This document shows, in pieces, positions 44,658 through 54,174 of a stretch of DNA of 64,000 nt. The stretch comes from an uncultured Verrucomicrobiae bacterium (lineage in GTDB: Bacteria > Verrucomicrobiota > Verrucomicrobiia > Limisphaerales > UBA1096). Each line of letters begins with the position of its first letter. Position 1 is the first letter of the stretch. The notes below the pieces were generated by a model that saw only the letters and a list, made by a program, of their open reading frames with translations, was not told where the DNA came from and did no database searches. The translations under genes and the position numbers were made by a program. The stretch spans positions 48,897-112,896 of the forward strand of contig CALJHX010000030.1 in assembly GCA_937770485.1 (NCBI GenBank), written 5' to 3'.

Positions 44658-44792
44658 TCACTGGACGATCTGCTTCTGCATGGCGAACAACTCGAGCGCC
44701 GTGAGCTTCTCAACTTCCGCGAGCTTGGAGAAGCCAACGATGTCGGTGAAAACAATGGCAGAAAAGCGCAGCTTCCCGTGCGTCCTTGCCAA
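44658..44792 (-). pseudogene. class III nucleotide cyclase fragment
   Basis: Minus-strand stretch reading GKLRFSAIVFTDIVGFSKLA then EVEKLTALELFAMQKQIVQ-stop. 'aivFtDivGFs.la' is the opening strand of adenylate/guanylate cyclase catalytic domains, with the first metal-binding Asp. The frame stops after about 45 codons and the rest of the domain is absent, so this is a truncated remnant, lying in the gap before the aminotransferase gene on the opposite strand. Confidence 0.6.
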
Positions 44793-44832
44793 GCCGGGGT
44801 GGGTTCCCGTAGGTTTCCCGCCGCTTTTGGGA

Positions 44833-45708
44833 ATGAAAATTTACATCAACGGCAAATTTTATAGCGAACAAAACGCGAAGGTGTCGGTGTTCGATCACGG
44901 GCTGCTTTACGGAGACGGCGTGTTCGAGGGCATCCGCGCGTACCACGGCCGGTTGTTCAAGCTGAAGGAGCACATCGACCGGTTGTTCTGCTCGGCCAAG
45001 GCTATCCTGCTCGACCTGCCAATGACGCATGCGGAGTTGATGGAAGCCACGCTCGAGACGTGCCGCCGCAACAAGCTCAACGACGGCTACATCCGATTGG
45101 TGGTGACTCGCGGCCGCGGCACGCTGGGCCTGAACCCCAACAGCTGCTCCGACCCGCAGGTGATCATCATAGCCGGCAAGATCCAGCTTTACCCGCCGAG
45201 CCTTTACAAAAAAGGCATGGAGATCGTGACGGTGGCGACGACGCGCAACCATCACAACGCGGTCAACCCGGCCATCAAGTCCCTGAATTATCTCAACAAC
45301 ATCATGGCCAAGATCGAGGCGAACATCGCCGGGTATGAGGAGGCGATCATGCTTAACTCAGAGGGCTACGTGGCCGAGTGCACCGGCGACAATATTTTCA
45401 TGCTCAAGGACGGGCGGATGTTCACGCCGCCACTGTCGTCCGGTGCGCTGCACGGCATCACCCGCGGCACGGCGATCGATCTACTAGCCGAGCTTGGAGT
45501 ACCTACTTCCGAGCCGAACATGACGCGGTACGACCTGTTCAACGCCGACGAATGTTTCCTCACCGGCACCGGCGCGGAGATCGTGCCGGTGGTAAAGATC
45601 GACCAGCGGGTCATCGGCAACGGTAAGCCGGGGCCGGTCACGAAGAAGGTGGTCAAGGCGTACCACGAACTGACCAAGGTCTCCGGCGAGCCGATCGCCA
45701 AGCGCTGA
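44833..45708 (+). CDS. ilvE: branched-chain amino acid aminotransferase
   Basis: 291 residues from ATG 44833; the longer upstream frame covers the cyclase remnant. Class IV PLP enzyme: MKIYINGKFYSEQNAKVSVF, FDHGLLYGDGVFEGIRAYHG, Lys149 in NPAIKSLNYLNN as the PLP Schiff base, EAIMLNSEGYVAECTGDNIF and LSSGALHGITRGTAIDLL. This matches IlvE, which transaminates Val, Leu and Ile with 2-oxoglutarate; D-amino acid aminotransferase is the alternative within the fold, but the FEGIRAY and ECTGDNIF motifs favour IlvE. Confidence 0.9.
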   Translation: MKIYINGKFYSEQNAKVSVFDHGLLYGDGVFEGIRAYHGRLFKLKEHIDRLFCSAKAILLDLPMTHAELMEATLETCRRNKLNDGYIRLVVTRGRGTLGLNPNSCSDPQVIIIAGKIQLYPPSLYKKGMEIVTVATTRNHHNAVNPAIKSLNYLNNIMAKIEANIAGYEEAIMLNSEGYVAECTGDNIFMLKDGRMFTPPLSSGALHGITRGTAIDLLAELGVPTSEPNMTRYDLFNADECFLTGTGAEIVPVVKIDQRVIGNGKPGPVTKKVVKAYHELTKVSGEPIAKR

Positions 45709-45833
45709 GCGCTCTGGCACAAGGTGGCTGTCTCCAGCCCCGCGACGGGGGCTTATGCCACGGCCGGCCCGGAGAGCTAGCCCCACCCCGCGCTTGGCAA
45801 TTTTTCAAGAGGCAACTTGCCAGCCTTGCGCCT

Positions 45834-45861
45834 TTGATTTCGGTAGTTTTTGTGCTATGTT
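45834..45861 (+). promoter_or_regulatory. putative sigma-70 promoter of mcsA operon
   Basis: TTGATT (45834-45839) and TATGTT (45856-45861) are 16 bases apart, 75 bases before the mcsA start, in an otherwise non-coding AT-richer gap. No CtsR-type operator (AGGTCAAANANAGGTCA) was seen. Confidence 0.35.
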
Positions 45862-45935
45862 TTACTTGTTTTTGAGGGGTAAAACGGCTTGGGCCGATTG
45901 GACTAACAGCACGAACGACAATTTTTTTCGGACGG

Positions 45936-46442
45936 ATGATCTGCGATATTTGCAAAGAAAATGAGGCGACGGTTCACTTGACCCAGATGGTTGAGGGGAA
46001 GACCAAGAAGATCGACCTGTGCGAGAGTTGCTCGAAAGCCAAGGGCGTGGATGACCCCACCGGCTTTTCGCTGGCCGACCTATTGTTGGGCCTTGGCGCC
46101 TCGCAGGAGATGGAGGAGTCCGGCAGCACCACGGGGAAATGCCCCAAGTGCGGCTTCAGCCAGACGGATTTCAAGAAAACCGGCCGGCTGGGTTGCCCGG
46201 ATTGTTACGACCATTTTACGGAAGGAGTGGAGAGTCTTCTCAAGAGCATGCACAAGGGCACGCGCCACACCGGCAAGGCACCGGCGGTCTGGCAGCAGAC
46301 GAAAGTATACGTGGATCGGTTGCACTCGCTACAAACCAAGTTGGACAAGGCAGTGGCCAAGGAGGATTACGAAAAGGCGGCGGAGGTTCGAGACGAGATT
46401 TCCCGGGTTAAGTCGGATTTCTCCGAATCCAGCATAGTCTGA
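45936..46442 (+). CDS. mcsA: McsA-like activator of protein arginine kinase
   Basis: 168 residues. Two zinc-binding pairs at the N-terminus (CDICKEN, LCESCSK) and two more (CPKCGFSQTDF, LGCPDCYDHF), then a C-terminal UVR motif (LQTKLDKAVAKEDYEKAAEV). This is the McsA layout. In Firmicutes McsA binds and activates the arginine kinase McsB and links it to ClpC. It is followed immediately by mcsB (3 bases) and then clpC, the standard gene order, although no ctsR repressor gene is present at the head of the operon. Confidence 0.92.
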   Translation: MICDICKENEATVHLTQMVEGKTKKIDLCESCSKAKGVDDPTGFSLADLLLGLGASQEMEESGSTTGKCPKCGFSQTDFKKTGRLGCPDCYDHFTEGVESLLKSMHKGTRHTGKAPAVWQQTKVYVDRLHSLQTKLDKAVAKEDYEKAAEVRDEISRVKSDFSESSIV

Positions 46443-46445
46443 GCG

Positions 46446-47546
46446 ATGAATATCAACGAAATTCTTTCCAAGCCGGCAGAGGCGGCTCGTCGCGAGGGGC
46501 CATCCAATAAGATCGTCCTGTCCAGCCGAGTGCGGTTGGCCCGCAATCTTGCCACCTTGCCGTTCCCGGGTTGGGCAAAAAAAACGGTCCGAGTAGAAAC
46601 CTTCAAGCTCATCCGCGACAACGTGATAGAAGTGGCCCCGATGAGGGACGGCTTTCACGCCGGCATGGAGGAGTTGCCCACGCTGGACAAGCAACTGCTC
46701 GTCGAGCGCCATTTCATCAGCCGGGAGCACGCCGCCAAGACAGCCGGCAGCGGTATGGTGCTCAGTAGCGACGAGGCGCTGTGCGTAATGATCAACGAGG
46801 AGGATCACCTGCGCATGCAGGCCCTGCTGCCGGGATTGCAGGTGGACAAAGCTTGGATGGCGATCGACCAGTTCGACACCGCGCTGGAGTCCAACCTCGA
46901 CTACGCCTTCTGCAAGCGACGCGGCTACCTGACCGCCTGCCCCACCAACCTTGGCACCGGAATTCGTGTCAGTGCGATGCTGCACCTGCCAGGGCTAGTC
47001 TTGAGCGAGCAGATTAACCAGATTGTCCAGGCGGTCAACAAGCTTGGTCTGGCCGTCCGCGGCCTGCACGGCGAAGGCACGGAGGCGCTGGGCAACGTCT
47101 TCCAGGTCTCCAACCAGATGACCCTCGGCGAGACGGAGTCGGACATCGTCGAGCGGCTCAACAAGGTGCTCCTGCAGATCATCGACCACGAGGAGAATGC
47201 GCGGGCCAAGCTCCTCGAGAACAAGCCCAAAATGGTCTATAACCACATCGGCCGGGCCTACGGCATCCTGGCCAACTCCCACAGCATCTCCTCCAAGGAA
47301 ACCATGAATCTGTTGTCGCTCTTCCGTCTGGGCATCGACCTGTCCCTGTTCCCCGGCAACAAGCCGGCGTTGACCGAGGAGCTGTTCATCATCACCCAGC
47401 CGGCTCACCTGCAGAAAACCCTGGCGGGCAAACTCTCTGCCGAGAAGCGAGACATCCTCCGGGCCAACCTGCTGCGAAGCCGGCTCTTGAAGGTCGATCG
47501 CCCGGACACGCCGGACACCGGGAAAACAGAGGAGAATGAGGAATAA
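46446..47546 (+). CDS. mcsB: protein arginine kinase McsB
   Basis: 366 residues, phosphagen kinase family: NKIVLSSRVRLARNLATLPF (ATP-binding Arg residues), RRGYLTACPTNLGTGIRVSA (the CPTN catalytic loop) and LHGEGTEALGNVFQVSNQ. Near the end RDILRA (335-340) matches the RDxxRA phosphoarginine allosteric pocket of McsB, distinguishing it from metazoan arginine kinases. It phosphorylates arginines on damaged proteins, marking them for ClpC-ClpP. Length equals that of B. subtilis McsB to within a few residues. Confidence 0.93.
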   Translation: MNINEILSKPAEAARREGPSNKIVLSSRVRLARNLATLPFPGWAKKTVRVETFKLIRDNVIEVAPMRDGFHAGMEELPTLDKQLLVERHFISREHAAKTAGSGMVLSSDEALCVMINEEDHLRMQALLPGLQVDKAWMAIDQFDTALESNLDYAFCKRRGYLTACPTNLGTGIRVSAMLHLPGLVLSEQINQIVQAVNKLGLAVRGLHGEGTEALGNVFQVSNQMTLGETESDIVERLNKVLLQIIDHEENARAKLLENKPKMVYNHIGRAYGILANSHSISSKETMNLLSLFRLGIDLSLFPGNKPALTEELFIITQPAHLQKTLAGKLSAEKRDILRANLLRSRLLKVDRPDTPDTGKTEENEE

Positions 47547-47630
47547 ACCGAGCGCTTGGCCAATCGCAGCGGCGGCTATTCCCAAGCTGGACAAAGCCCG
47601 CCGGGACATCCATAATGGGCAGGTATTTTT

Positions 47631-50135
47631 ATGAGTGACGAGCCAATGAACAACTTCACCCCACGAGCCCAGCAAGTGCTGGCGCTGGCGCGGAAAGAGG
47701 CCGACCGCTTCAACCATAGCTTCGTGGGCACCGAGCACCTGCTGCTGGGCCTGATCAACCTTGGCCAGGGCGTCGCTGTCAATGTCCTCCAAAAAATGGG
47801 CCTCAACTTGGAGACTGTGCGCCTCGAGGTCGAGAAACAGGTTGGCACCGGACCGGATCAGAAACTGGCCGGCAACATCCCGTACACCCCGCGCGTCAAG
47901 AAAGTGCTCGAGCTTTCCAAGAAGGAAGCCAAGGCGCTACACCACACCTACGTCGGCACCGAGCACATCCTGCTGGGCCTGCTGCGTGAGGGCGAGGGCG
48001 TCGCGGCGCGCGTGCTGAAGACTCTCGACATCGACATCGACCTTTGCCGGCAAAAAATCCTGCACGAGCTGGATCCGAACTTCGAGGGCGACGACGGCGT
48101 CGCCGCCGGCATGGAGGAAGAGGAGTCCGGCGGTAACAAGAAACAGGTCAAAACACCGGCGCTCAAGGCGTTCGGTCGCGACCTCACCGAGATCGCCAAA
48201 AAAGGCGAGATGGATCCGGTCATCGGCCGCGCCGAGGAAATCGAGCGTGTCATCCAAGTGCTTTGCCGCCGTACCAAGAACAACCCAGTGCTGCTCGGCG
48301 AGGCCGGCGTCGGCAAGACAGCCATCGTCGAGGGCCTAGCACAGGAAGTCATCAAGGGCAACGTCCCGGAAATTTTGCGCGAAAAGCGCGTCATCACCCT
48401 CGACCTCGCGCTGATGGTCGCCGGCACCAAGTACCGCGGCCAGTTCGAGGAACGCATCAAGGCCGTGATGGACGAGATTCGCCGCGCGAAAAACGTCATC
48501 CTGTTCATCGACGAGCTGCATACCATCGTCGGGGCCGGCTCCGCGGAGGGCACGATGGACGCCTCCAACATCATTAAGCCGGCCCTGAGCCGTGGCGAAA
48601 TGCAGTGCGTCGGCGCCACCACCCTCAACGAGTACCGCAAATACATCGAGAAAGACGCTGCCCTCGAGCGCCGGTTCCAGTCCGTCAAGGTCGAGCCGCC
48701 CTCCATCGATGATACCATCGATATTCTCAAGGGCCTGCGTCCGCGTTACGAGGATCACCACAAGATGGAACTGACCGATGCTGCCGTCATGGCCGCCGTC
48801 AGGCTTTCCGACCGCTACATCACCGGGCGTTTCCTGCCGGACAAGGCAATCGACATCATGGACGAAGCCGGCTCGCGCGCCCGCATCAAGGCCATGACCC
48901 GTCCGCCCGAGGTCAAAAACTTCGAGTTGGCGATCGAGGAAACCCGCATCAAAAAGGAGAAGGCCATCAAGGAGCAGAAATTCGAGGAGGCCGCCTCGAT
49001 GCGCGACGAGGAAAAGAAAGCCAAGGAGGAACTCGAGAACACGCTAGCCGAGTGGAAGAAAAACAACGAGGACGCCCGCGTCAAGGTCGATGAGGATGAA
49101 ATTATGTACGTCGTGGCCAAGTGGACCGGCATCCCGCTCAAGCGCATGGAACAGGGCGACGTGCAAAAACTCCTCTCGATGGAAAAGGAAATTTCCAAGA
49201 TCGTCGTTGGCCAGAGTTTAGCCGTCGAGACCCTCTGCAAGGCGCTGCGCCGCAGCCGTGCCGACCTTAAGGATCCCGCCCGACCGATCGGTGCTTTCAT
49301 GTTGCTCGGCCCGACCGGCGTCGGCAAAACACTCCTAGCCAAAAGTCTCGCCGAAAACATGTTCGGCGACAGTAAATCGCTCGTGCAACTCGACATGTCC
49401 GAGTACATGGAGAAGTTCAACGTTTCGCGCCTTGTCGGCTCGCCCCCGGGCTACGTCGGCTACGAGGAGGGCGGCCAGTTGACCGAAAAGGTGCGCCGCA
49501 CCCCCTACTCCGTCGTACTGTTTGACGAGGTCGAGAAGGCCCATCCCGACGTCTTAAACATGCTCCTCCAAATTCTCGAGGAGGGCAAACTGACCGACAG
49601 CTTCGGCCGGCACGTGGACTTCCGCAACACGATCATCCTGCTCACCTCCAATGTCGGCGCTGAGCGACTCAAGAAGGGAGCCACCATGGGCTTCACCGCC
49701 CCCGACGACGAGCAGGACTACGAGCGGATGAAGGAGAATCTCACCGAGGAGGCCAAGAAAGTTTTTCGGCCGGAATTCCTCAACCGTTTCGACGACATCG
49801 TCGTGTTCCGCTCTCTTGGCAAGGAAGAACTCACCCAGATTCTTGAACTCGAGCTTGAGAAGGTCGAGAAGCGACTGGCTCAACGCAACCTCCACTTCGA
49901 GTTGGACGAGTCCGCCCGTGAACTACTGCGGAATCAGGGCTACGACCCCTCCTACGGGGCACGCCCTATGCGCCGGGCCGTCGAAAAAAACCTTGAGGAC
50001 CCGATGGCTGAGGAAATCATCCGTGGCAACCTGCGCGAAGGTGTAACTGTTTCCATCTCCGCCAAGGATGACAAACTGGTCTTCACCCAGAAAAAAACCA
50101 AAGCCAAGGGCGAAGATACCAAGGTCTCTAGCTAA
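47631..50135 (+). CDS. clpC: ATP-dependent Clp protease ATPase subunit ClpC
   Basis: 834 residues; the inner ATG at [11 protein letters not shown] (47646) is the more conserved start. Double Clp_N domain at about 8-150 ([11 protein letters not shown] repeated), first AAA domain with Walker A GEAGVGKT (223-230), a UVR-bearing middle domain ([20 protein letters not shown]), second AAA domain with [13 protein letters not shown] and a C-terminal D2-small domain. The UVR motif and short middle domain identify ClpC rather than ClpB. It unfolds arginine-phosphorylated substrates for ClpP. Third gene of mcsA-mcsB-clpC. Confidence 0.95.
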   Translation: MSDEPMNNFTPRAQQVLALARKEADRFNHSFVGTEHLLLGLINLGQGVAVNVLQKMGLNLETVRLEVEKQVGTGPDQKLAGNIPYTPRVKKVLELSKKEAKALHHTYVGTEHILLGLLREGEGVAARVLKTLDIDIDLCRQKILHELDPNFEGDDGVAAGMEEEESGGNKKQVKTPALKAFGRDLTEIAKKGEMDPVIGRAEEIERVIQVLCRRTKNNPVLLGEAGVGKTAIVEGLAQEVIKGNVPEILREKRVITLDLALMVAGTKYRGQFEERIKAVMDEIRRAKNVILFIDELHTIVGAGSAEGTMDASNIIKPALSRGEMQCVGATTLNEYRKYIEKDAALERRFQSVKVEPPSIDDTIDILKGLRPRYEDHHKMELTDAAVMAAVRLSDRYITGRFLPDKAIDIMDEAGSRARIKAMTRPPEVKNFELAIEETRIKKEKAIKEQKFEEAASMRDEEKKAKEELENTLAEWKKNNEDARVKVDEDEIMYVVAKWTGIPLKRMEQGDVQKLLSMEKEISKIVVGQSLAVETLCKALRRSRADLKDPARPIGAFMLLGPTGVGKTLLAKSLAENMFGDSKSLVQLDMSEYMEKFNVSRLVGSPPGYVGYEEGGQLTEKVRRTPYSVVLFDEVEKAHPDVLNMLLQILEEGKLTDSFGRHVDFRNTIILLTSNVGAERLKKGATMGFTAPDDEQDYERMKENLTEEAKKVFRPEFLNRFDDIVVFRSLGKEELTQILELELEKVEKRLAQRNLHFELDESARELLRNQGYDPSYGARPMRRAVEKNLEDPMAEEIIRGNLREGVTVSISAKDDKLVFTQKKTKAKGEDTKVSS

Positions 50136-50238
50136 ACCAACCGCCACTCTGCTTTCCACCCCGCCTAGACAAGCGGACAGGTGACTCTGCGGACTCGCAT
50201 TTCGCCAAGCGGATTGGTAGTATCTGCGATGACTATTC

Positions 50239-51021
50239 ATGGGACGTTCAGCTGACAACCCGCTTAAGGACGCTTTTGCCAGCCTGGGCAACGTCGCTGT
50301 CCTATTCCTGGACACGATGCGCTCCATTTTCGCGAAGCGATTCCGCTTCCGCGACCTGATTGAGCAGCTCCACTTCATCGGCGTGAAATCCCAGTCGGTG
50401 GTCCTACTCACCGGCGCCTTCACCGGAATGGTAATGTGCGCCCAGTTTTACATCCAGTTTCACAAGGTGAAGATGGACAGCGCCGTGATGTCAGTGGTCA
50501 CTGTAGCCATGGCCCGTGAGCTGGGCGCCGTGTTGACGAGCCTAATGATCGCCGGCCGCGTCGGTGCAGCAATGGCCGCCCAACTCGGCACCATGAAGGT
50601 GACCGAACAGATTGATGCCCTGCGCACGCTGGCCACCAGCCCGGTGGATTACCTCGTGGCCCCAAGACTGCTGGCCATGCTCATTTCGCTCCCGCTTCTG
50701 ACTGCCGAAGCCATCGCCATAAGTATGGTTTCCGGTATGCTGGTGGCGGTATATCTGCTTGGCCTTGATCCCGTTTTCCTTTGGAGCAACATGGTGTTTT
50801 ACACGGGGTCAGTGGACATCTGGATGGGGCTTATCAAGGCATTCATCTTCGCCGGCATCATTGCCACCATCGCTTGCCACAAGGGGATGCACTGCGGCCA
50901 GGGCGCCGAGGGGGTAGGCAAGGCCACCACCGAGGCAGTGGTCGCCGCCTCCATCAGTATTCTCGTGTCCAACTTTTTCGTGACCCTCGTTCTCAACAAC
51001 CTCTTGATTTACCAGGAATGA
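50239..51021 (+). CDS. MlaE-like ABC transporter permease
   Basis: 260 residues, MlaE/YrbE family: LTGAFTGMVMCAQFYIQFHK, VARELGAVL-type phrase in TVAMARELGAVLTSLMIAGR, GAAMAAQLGTMKVTEQIDAL and VAPRLLAMLISLPLLTAEA. About five helices. Part of an inner-membrane complex that moves phospholipids between inner and outer membranes. Its stop overlaps the ATG of the ATPase gene (ATGA, 51018-51021). The N-terminal 35 residues are amphipathic, as in other members. Confidence 0.92.
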   Translation: MGRSADNPLKDAFASLGNVAVLFLDTMRSIFAKRFRFRDLIEQLHFIGVKSQSVVLLTGAFTGMVMCAQFYIQFHKVKMDSAVMSVVTVAMARELGAVLTSLMIAGRVGAAMAAQLGTMKVTEQIDALRTLATSPVDYLVAPRLLAMLISLPLLTAEAIAISMVSGMLVAVYLLGLDPVFLWSNMVFYTGSVDIWMGLIKAFIFAGIIATIACHKGMHCGQGAEGVGKATTEAVVAASISILVSNFFVTLVLNNLLIYQE

Positions 51022-51764
51022 TCGAGGTCTCAAAACTGCACAAGAGCTTCGGGCAGCAACAGGTATTGCGCGGGGTTAGCCTGACAATTGACGAGGGCGA
51101 ATCTGTCGTCATCATCGGCGGCAGCGGCTGCGGCAAAAGTGTTCTGCTCCGGCACATCATCGGGCTCGTGCAGCCGGACGAGGGCGACGTGAAGATCGAC
51201 GGCCAAAGCATCGCCGACCTTTCCGAGCGCGAACTCATCAAGGTGCGCCGCAAGTTCGGCATGCTCTTTCAGAGCGCGGCATTGTTCGACTCGCTGACCG
51301 TCGAGGAGAACGTAGGCTTCCTGCTCGACCGAGAGCAAACGATGTCCCCGTCGGAAATTCGGGGAACCGTCGCCGACGCCCTCGAGTTGGTGGACCTCGG
51401 CGGCACTCAGGCCAAGAAACCGGCCGAGCTATCCGGCGGCATGAAAAAACGCGTCGGCTTGGCCCGGGCCATTGTTTACAAGCCGCAGATCATCCTTTAC
51501 GACGAGCCGACCACCGGGCTGGACCCCGTCGTGGCCGATAGCATCGACCAACTTGTCATCAGAATGCGCGACCAGTTGAAATGCACATCGATCGTCGTCA
51601 CGCACGACACTCGGAGCATGCGCCGCGTCGGCAACCGCGTGATGATGCTGCACCACGGCGAAATTCACGCCAACGGAACACCCGACGATATTTTCAATTC
51701 TACCGACCCGGTCGTTCACAAGTTTGTCAACGGGATCGCCGATCCCAAGGATTTGGAGTTCTAG
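51018..51764 (+). CDS. MlaF-like ABC transporter ATPase
   Basis: 248 residues. Walker A GGSGCGKSVLLR, Q-loop in GMLFQSAALFDSLTV, signature LSGGMKKRVGLARAIV and Walker B IILYDEPTTGLDP, with the H-loop in VVTHDTRSM. The GSGCGKS and 'FQ.aALFDSltV.eNV' phrases are characteristic of MlaF. It powers the MlaE permease. The frame is open far upstream of 51018 in antisense-like sequence, but the coupled ATG is the credible start. Confidence 0.93.
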   Translation: MIEVSKLHKSFGQQQVLRGVSLTIDEGESVVIIGGSGCGKSVLLRHIIGLVQPDEGDVKIDGQSIADLSERELIKVRRKFGMLFQSAALFDSLTVEENVGFLLDREQTMSPSEIRGTVADALELVDLGGTQAKKPAELSGGMKKRVGLARAIVYKPQIILYDEPTTGLDPVVADSIDQLVIRMRDQLKCTSIVVTHDTRSMRRVGNRVMMLHHGEIHANGTPDDIFNSTDPVVHKFVNGIADPKDLEF

Positions 51765-51766
51765 TC

Positions 51767-52765
51767 ATGAAAGAAAAAAAAGAATGGAAAGTCGGCCTGT
51801 TCCTGGCCGTCTCGCTGGTGGTGGCCGCTGCGCTCGTCATCAACTTCTCCAAGGGCACCAACCCCTTCACCGAGACCACCCTGCTGCACCTCAAGACAAA
51901 AAACGTCGACGGCCTCAAGCGAAACTCCGTCGTCCTCATGGCCGGCGTGCCAGTCGGCAGCATCAGCGCGATCCATCTCGACACCGACACCGGCATCGTC
52001 ACCCTCGACGCCAAGATCAAGGCCCAGTACCAGATCCGCACCGACGCCAAGTTCTTCATCGAAACCGCCGGTTTTCTCGGCGACAAATACATCGGCGTCA
52101 TCCCCGGCGACATCATCCCTGGCGATAACAAGCTCCCGGCGCTCAAGAACGGCGATGAGGTCATCTGCCAGGAATCGTTCGACCTCGTCCGTGCCGCCCG
52201 CTCGGCGACTGATCTCATGGATGAACTCAAGACTGTTGCCTCCCAGATCACCAACATCGTCAACCGCATCGACAGCAAGTTGCTCGATGAACAAACCCTC
52301 ACCAACCTCGCCGCCGGCTTGAGTAATCTCCGTGAGATTTCTGCGGAAGCCTCCGCCACCATCGCCGGCGTGAACCAACTCATCCTCACAAACACGCCGC
52401 CCATTAACGCCGCCATAGAAAACGTCGTCACATTTTCCGAGCAACTCAAGAATGCCGGCGGAGATTTGCAAAACCTCATCAACACCAACAGCGTCGTCAT
52501 CGATGAGTCGTTGGCAAACATCAAGAAAACCACCGAGTCGCTCCACAACCTTGTTGCCGCCGCCGAACAGGGCAAGGGACTCGCCGGCAAACTGTTTAGT
52601 GACGAGGAACTGGCCAGCAACTTTTCAATGCTCTCGAGCAACCTCGTCGATGTCAGCGTTAAGCTAAATCGCGGCGGCCTCTGGAGCATTCTCTGGGCCG
52701 ACAAAAATAAAGACGACGGCAAACCCACGAAACTCAGGCCGACCATTGGCCGCAACCGCCGTTGA
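51767..52765 (+). CDS. MlaD-like MCE-domain lipid-transfer protein
   Basis: 332 residues from ATG 51767. One N-terminal membrane anchor (VGLFLAVSLVVAAALVINFS), an MCE domain at about 35-125 (GLKRNSVVLMAGVPVGSISA, GFLGDKYIGVIPGD) and a long helical C-terminal part rich in Asn, Thr and Ser. MCE proteins form periplasmic rings that pass lipids to or from the ABC complex. The C-terminal helix is much longer than in E. coli MlaD, closer to PqiB/YebT-like or plant TGD2-like forms. Third gene of the set; no MlaA, B or C gene is in the window. Confidence 0.88.
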   Translation: MKEKKEWKVGLFLAVSLVVAAALVINFSKGTNPFTETTLLHLKTKNVDGLKRNSVVLMAGVPVGSISAIHLDTDTGIVTLDAKIKAQYQIRTDAKFFIETAGFLGDKYIGVIPGDIIPGDNKLPALKNGDEVICQESFDLVRAARSATDLMDELKTVASQITNIVNRIDSKLLDEQTLTNLAAGLSNLREISAEASATIAGVNQLILTNTPPINAAIENVVTFSEQLKNAGGDLQNLINTNSVVIDESLANIKKTTESLHNLVAAAEQGKGLAGKLFSDEELASNFSMLSSNLVDVSVKLNRGGLWSILWADKNKDDGKPTKLRPTIGRNRR

Positions 52766-54174
52766 TGGCCAAGCTGACGGACATCCGCGCCTCCGCCGCC
52801 GAGCTATTTTTCCTGCCGGTCGAGACCCGCGTGCCGCTCAAGTTCGGCCCCGAGACGCTCACGCACGTTACCTGCGCCCGCGCGCGCCTCACCGTCCGAC
52901 TGGCCAACGGCGGCACCGCCACCGGTTGGGGCGAGACACCACTCAGCGTCCAGTGGGTTTGGCCAAGCGCCCTACCCTACGAGCCGCGCCATCAAGCTCT
53001 GAAGGGTTTTTGCATCCGCCTGACCAAAGCTTGGGCGGCATTCGACGCCCCAGGCCATTCACTGGAACTGGGCCACGACTTCCAGCAAAACGAACTGCCC
53101 AAGCTGCTCGACGAATTCAACGCCAAAAGCCCCGCCGGCGAACCGATACCGTGGCTCGCTGCTCTCGTATGTTGCTCGGTCTTCGACATCGCGCTGCACG
53201 ACGCGCTTGGCCAATCACTTGGCAGGCCGACTTACGAAACCTACTCCGCCGAGTTTCTCAGCCGCGACCTTGGCCAGTTCCTAGAGCCGGCCAACGGCTC
53301 AGACATCAACTTCGCCGGTCGGTTCCCTGACGAGTTTCTCGCCGGCGACCCGCCGAAGACGATGCCGGCGTGGCACCTCGTCGGCGGGCTTGACCCACTC
53401 GACGAAAGCGAGTTGACCGGCGACGAGCCGGACGACGGCTATCCGGTGTTGCTCGCCGATTGGATACGCACCGACGGTCTCACATGCCTCAAGGTCAAGC
53501 TACGCGGCAATAACACCGAGTGGGACTACGACCGCCTGGCCAAGGTCGGTGCGATCGCCACCAAACATGGAGCCCTCTGGCTAACCGCCGATTTCAACTG
53601 CACCGTCTCTGATCCCGCATATGTGAACGAGATTCTCGACAAGCTCGCCATCGAGCAGCCGCAGCTTTACAGCATGATCCTCTATGTCGAGCAGCCGTTC
53701 CCGTACGAGCTCGAGAAACACCGTATCGACGTGCACAGTGTCTCCGCCCGCAAGCCGCTGTTCCTTGACGAGAGCGCGCACGACTGGAAACTGATCCGGC
53801 TGGGGCGCGAGCTTGGCTGGACCGGTGTCGCTCTCAAGACCTGCAAGACGCAGACCGGCGCAATCCTAAGCGCCTGCTGGGCCAAGGCTCACGGCATGAC
53901 ACTGATGGTGCAGGACTTGACCAATCCAATGCTGGCGCAGATTCCACACGTGCAATTGGCCGCGCGAGTCGGCACGGTCATGGGAGTAGAGACGAACAGC
54001 ATGCAATTTTATCCGGAAGCCTCAGCCGCAGAGGCCATGGTGCACGGTGGGATTTATCGGCGGCGCGACGGCCGGCTCGATTTGAGCACGCTCACCGGCC
54101 CGGGCTTCGGCTATCGGCTGGAGGAAATCGACCGCGACCTGCCGGAACCTGCGGCCACTTTCGGAGAAGGCTAA
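52765..54174 (+). CDS. enolase-superfamily (mandelate racemase/muconate lactonising-like) enzyme
   Basis: 469 residues, ATG at 52765 overlapping the MlaD-like stop. The N-terminal capping domain spans about 15-180. The barrel has the Lys-x-Lys motif in CLKVKLRG, metal ligands in LTADFNC (Asp) and YVEQPFP (Glu), and a third in LFLDESAHDW. Such enzymes abstract a proton alpha to a carboxylate. It is longer than dipeptide epimerases or muconate enzymes and the substrate is unclear. Position between lipid transport genes and lpxB (1-bp overlap) suggests operon membership rather than functional relation. Confidence 0.82.
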   Translation: MAKLTDIRASAAELFFLPVETRVPLKFGPETLTHVTCARARLTVRLANGGTATGWGETPLSVQWVWPSALPYEPRHQALKGFCIRLTKAWAAFDAPGHSLELGHDFQQNELPKLLDEFNAKSPAGEPIPWLAALVCCSVFDIALHDALGQSLGRPTYETYSAEFLSRDLGQFLEPANGSDINFAGRFPDEFLAGDPPKTMPAWHLVGGLDPLDESELTGDEPDDGYPVLLADWIRTDGLTCLKVKLRGNNTEWDYDRLAKVGAIATKHGALWLTADFNCTVSDPAYVNEILDKLAIEQPQLYSMILYVEQPFPYELEKHRIDVHSVSARKPLFLDESAHDWKLIRLGRELGWTGVALKTCKTQTGAILSACWAKAHGMTLMVQDLTNPMLAQIPHVQLAARVGTVMGVETNSMQFYPEASAAEAMVHGGIYRRRDGRLDLSTLTGPGFGYRLEEIDRDLPEPAATFGEG

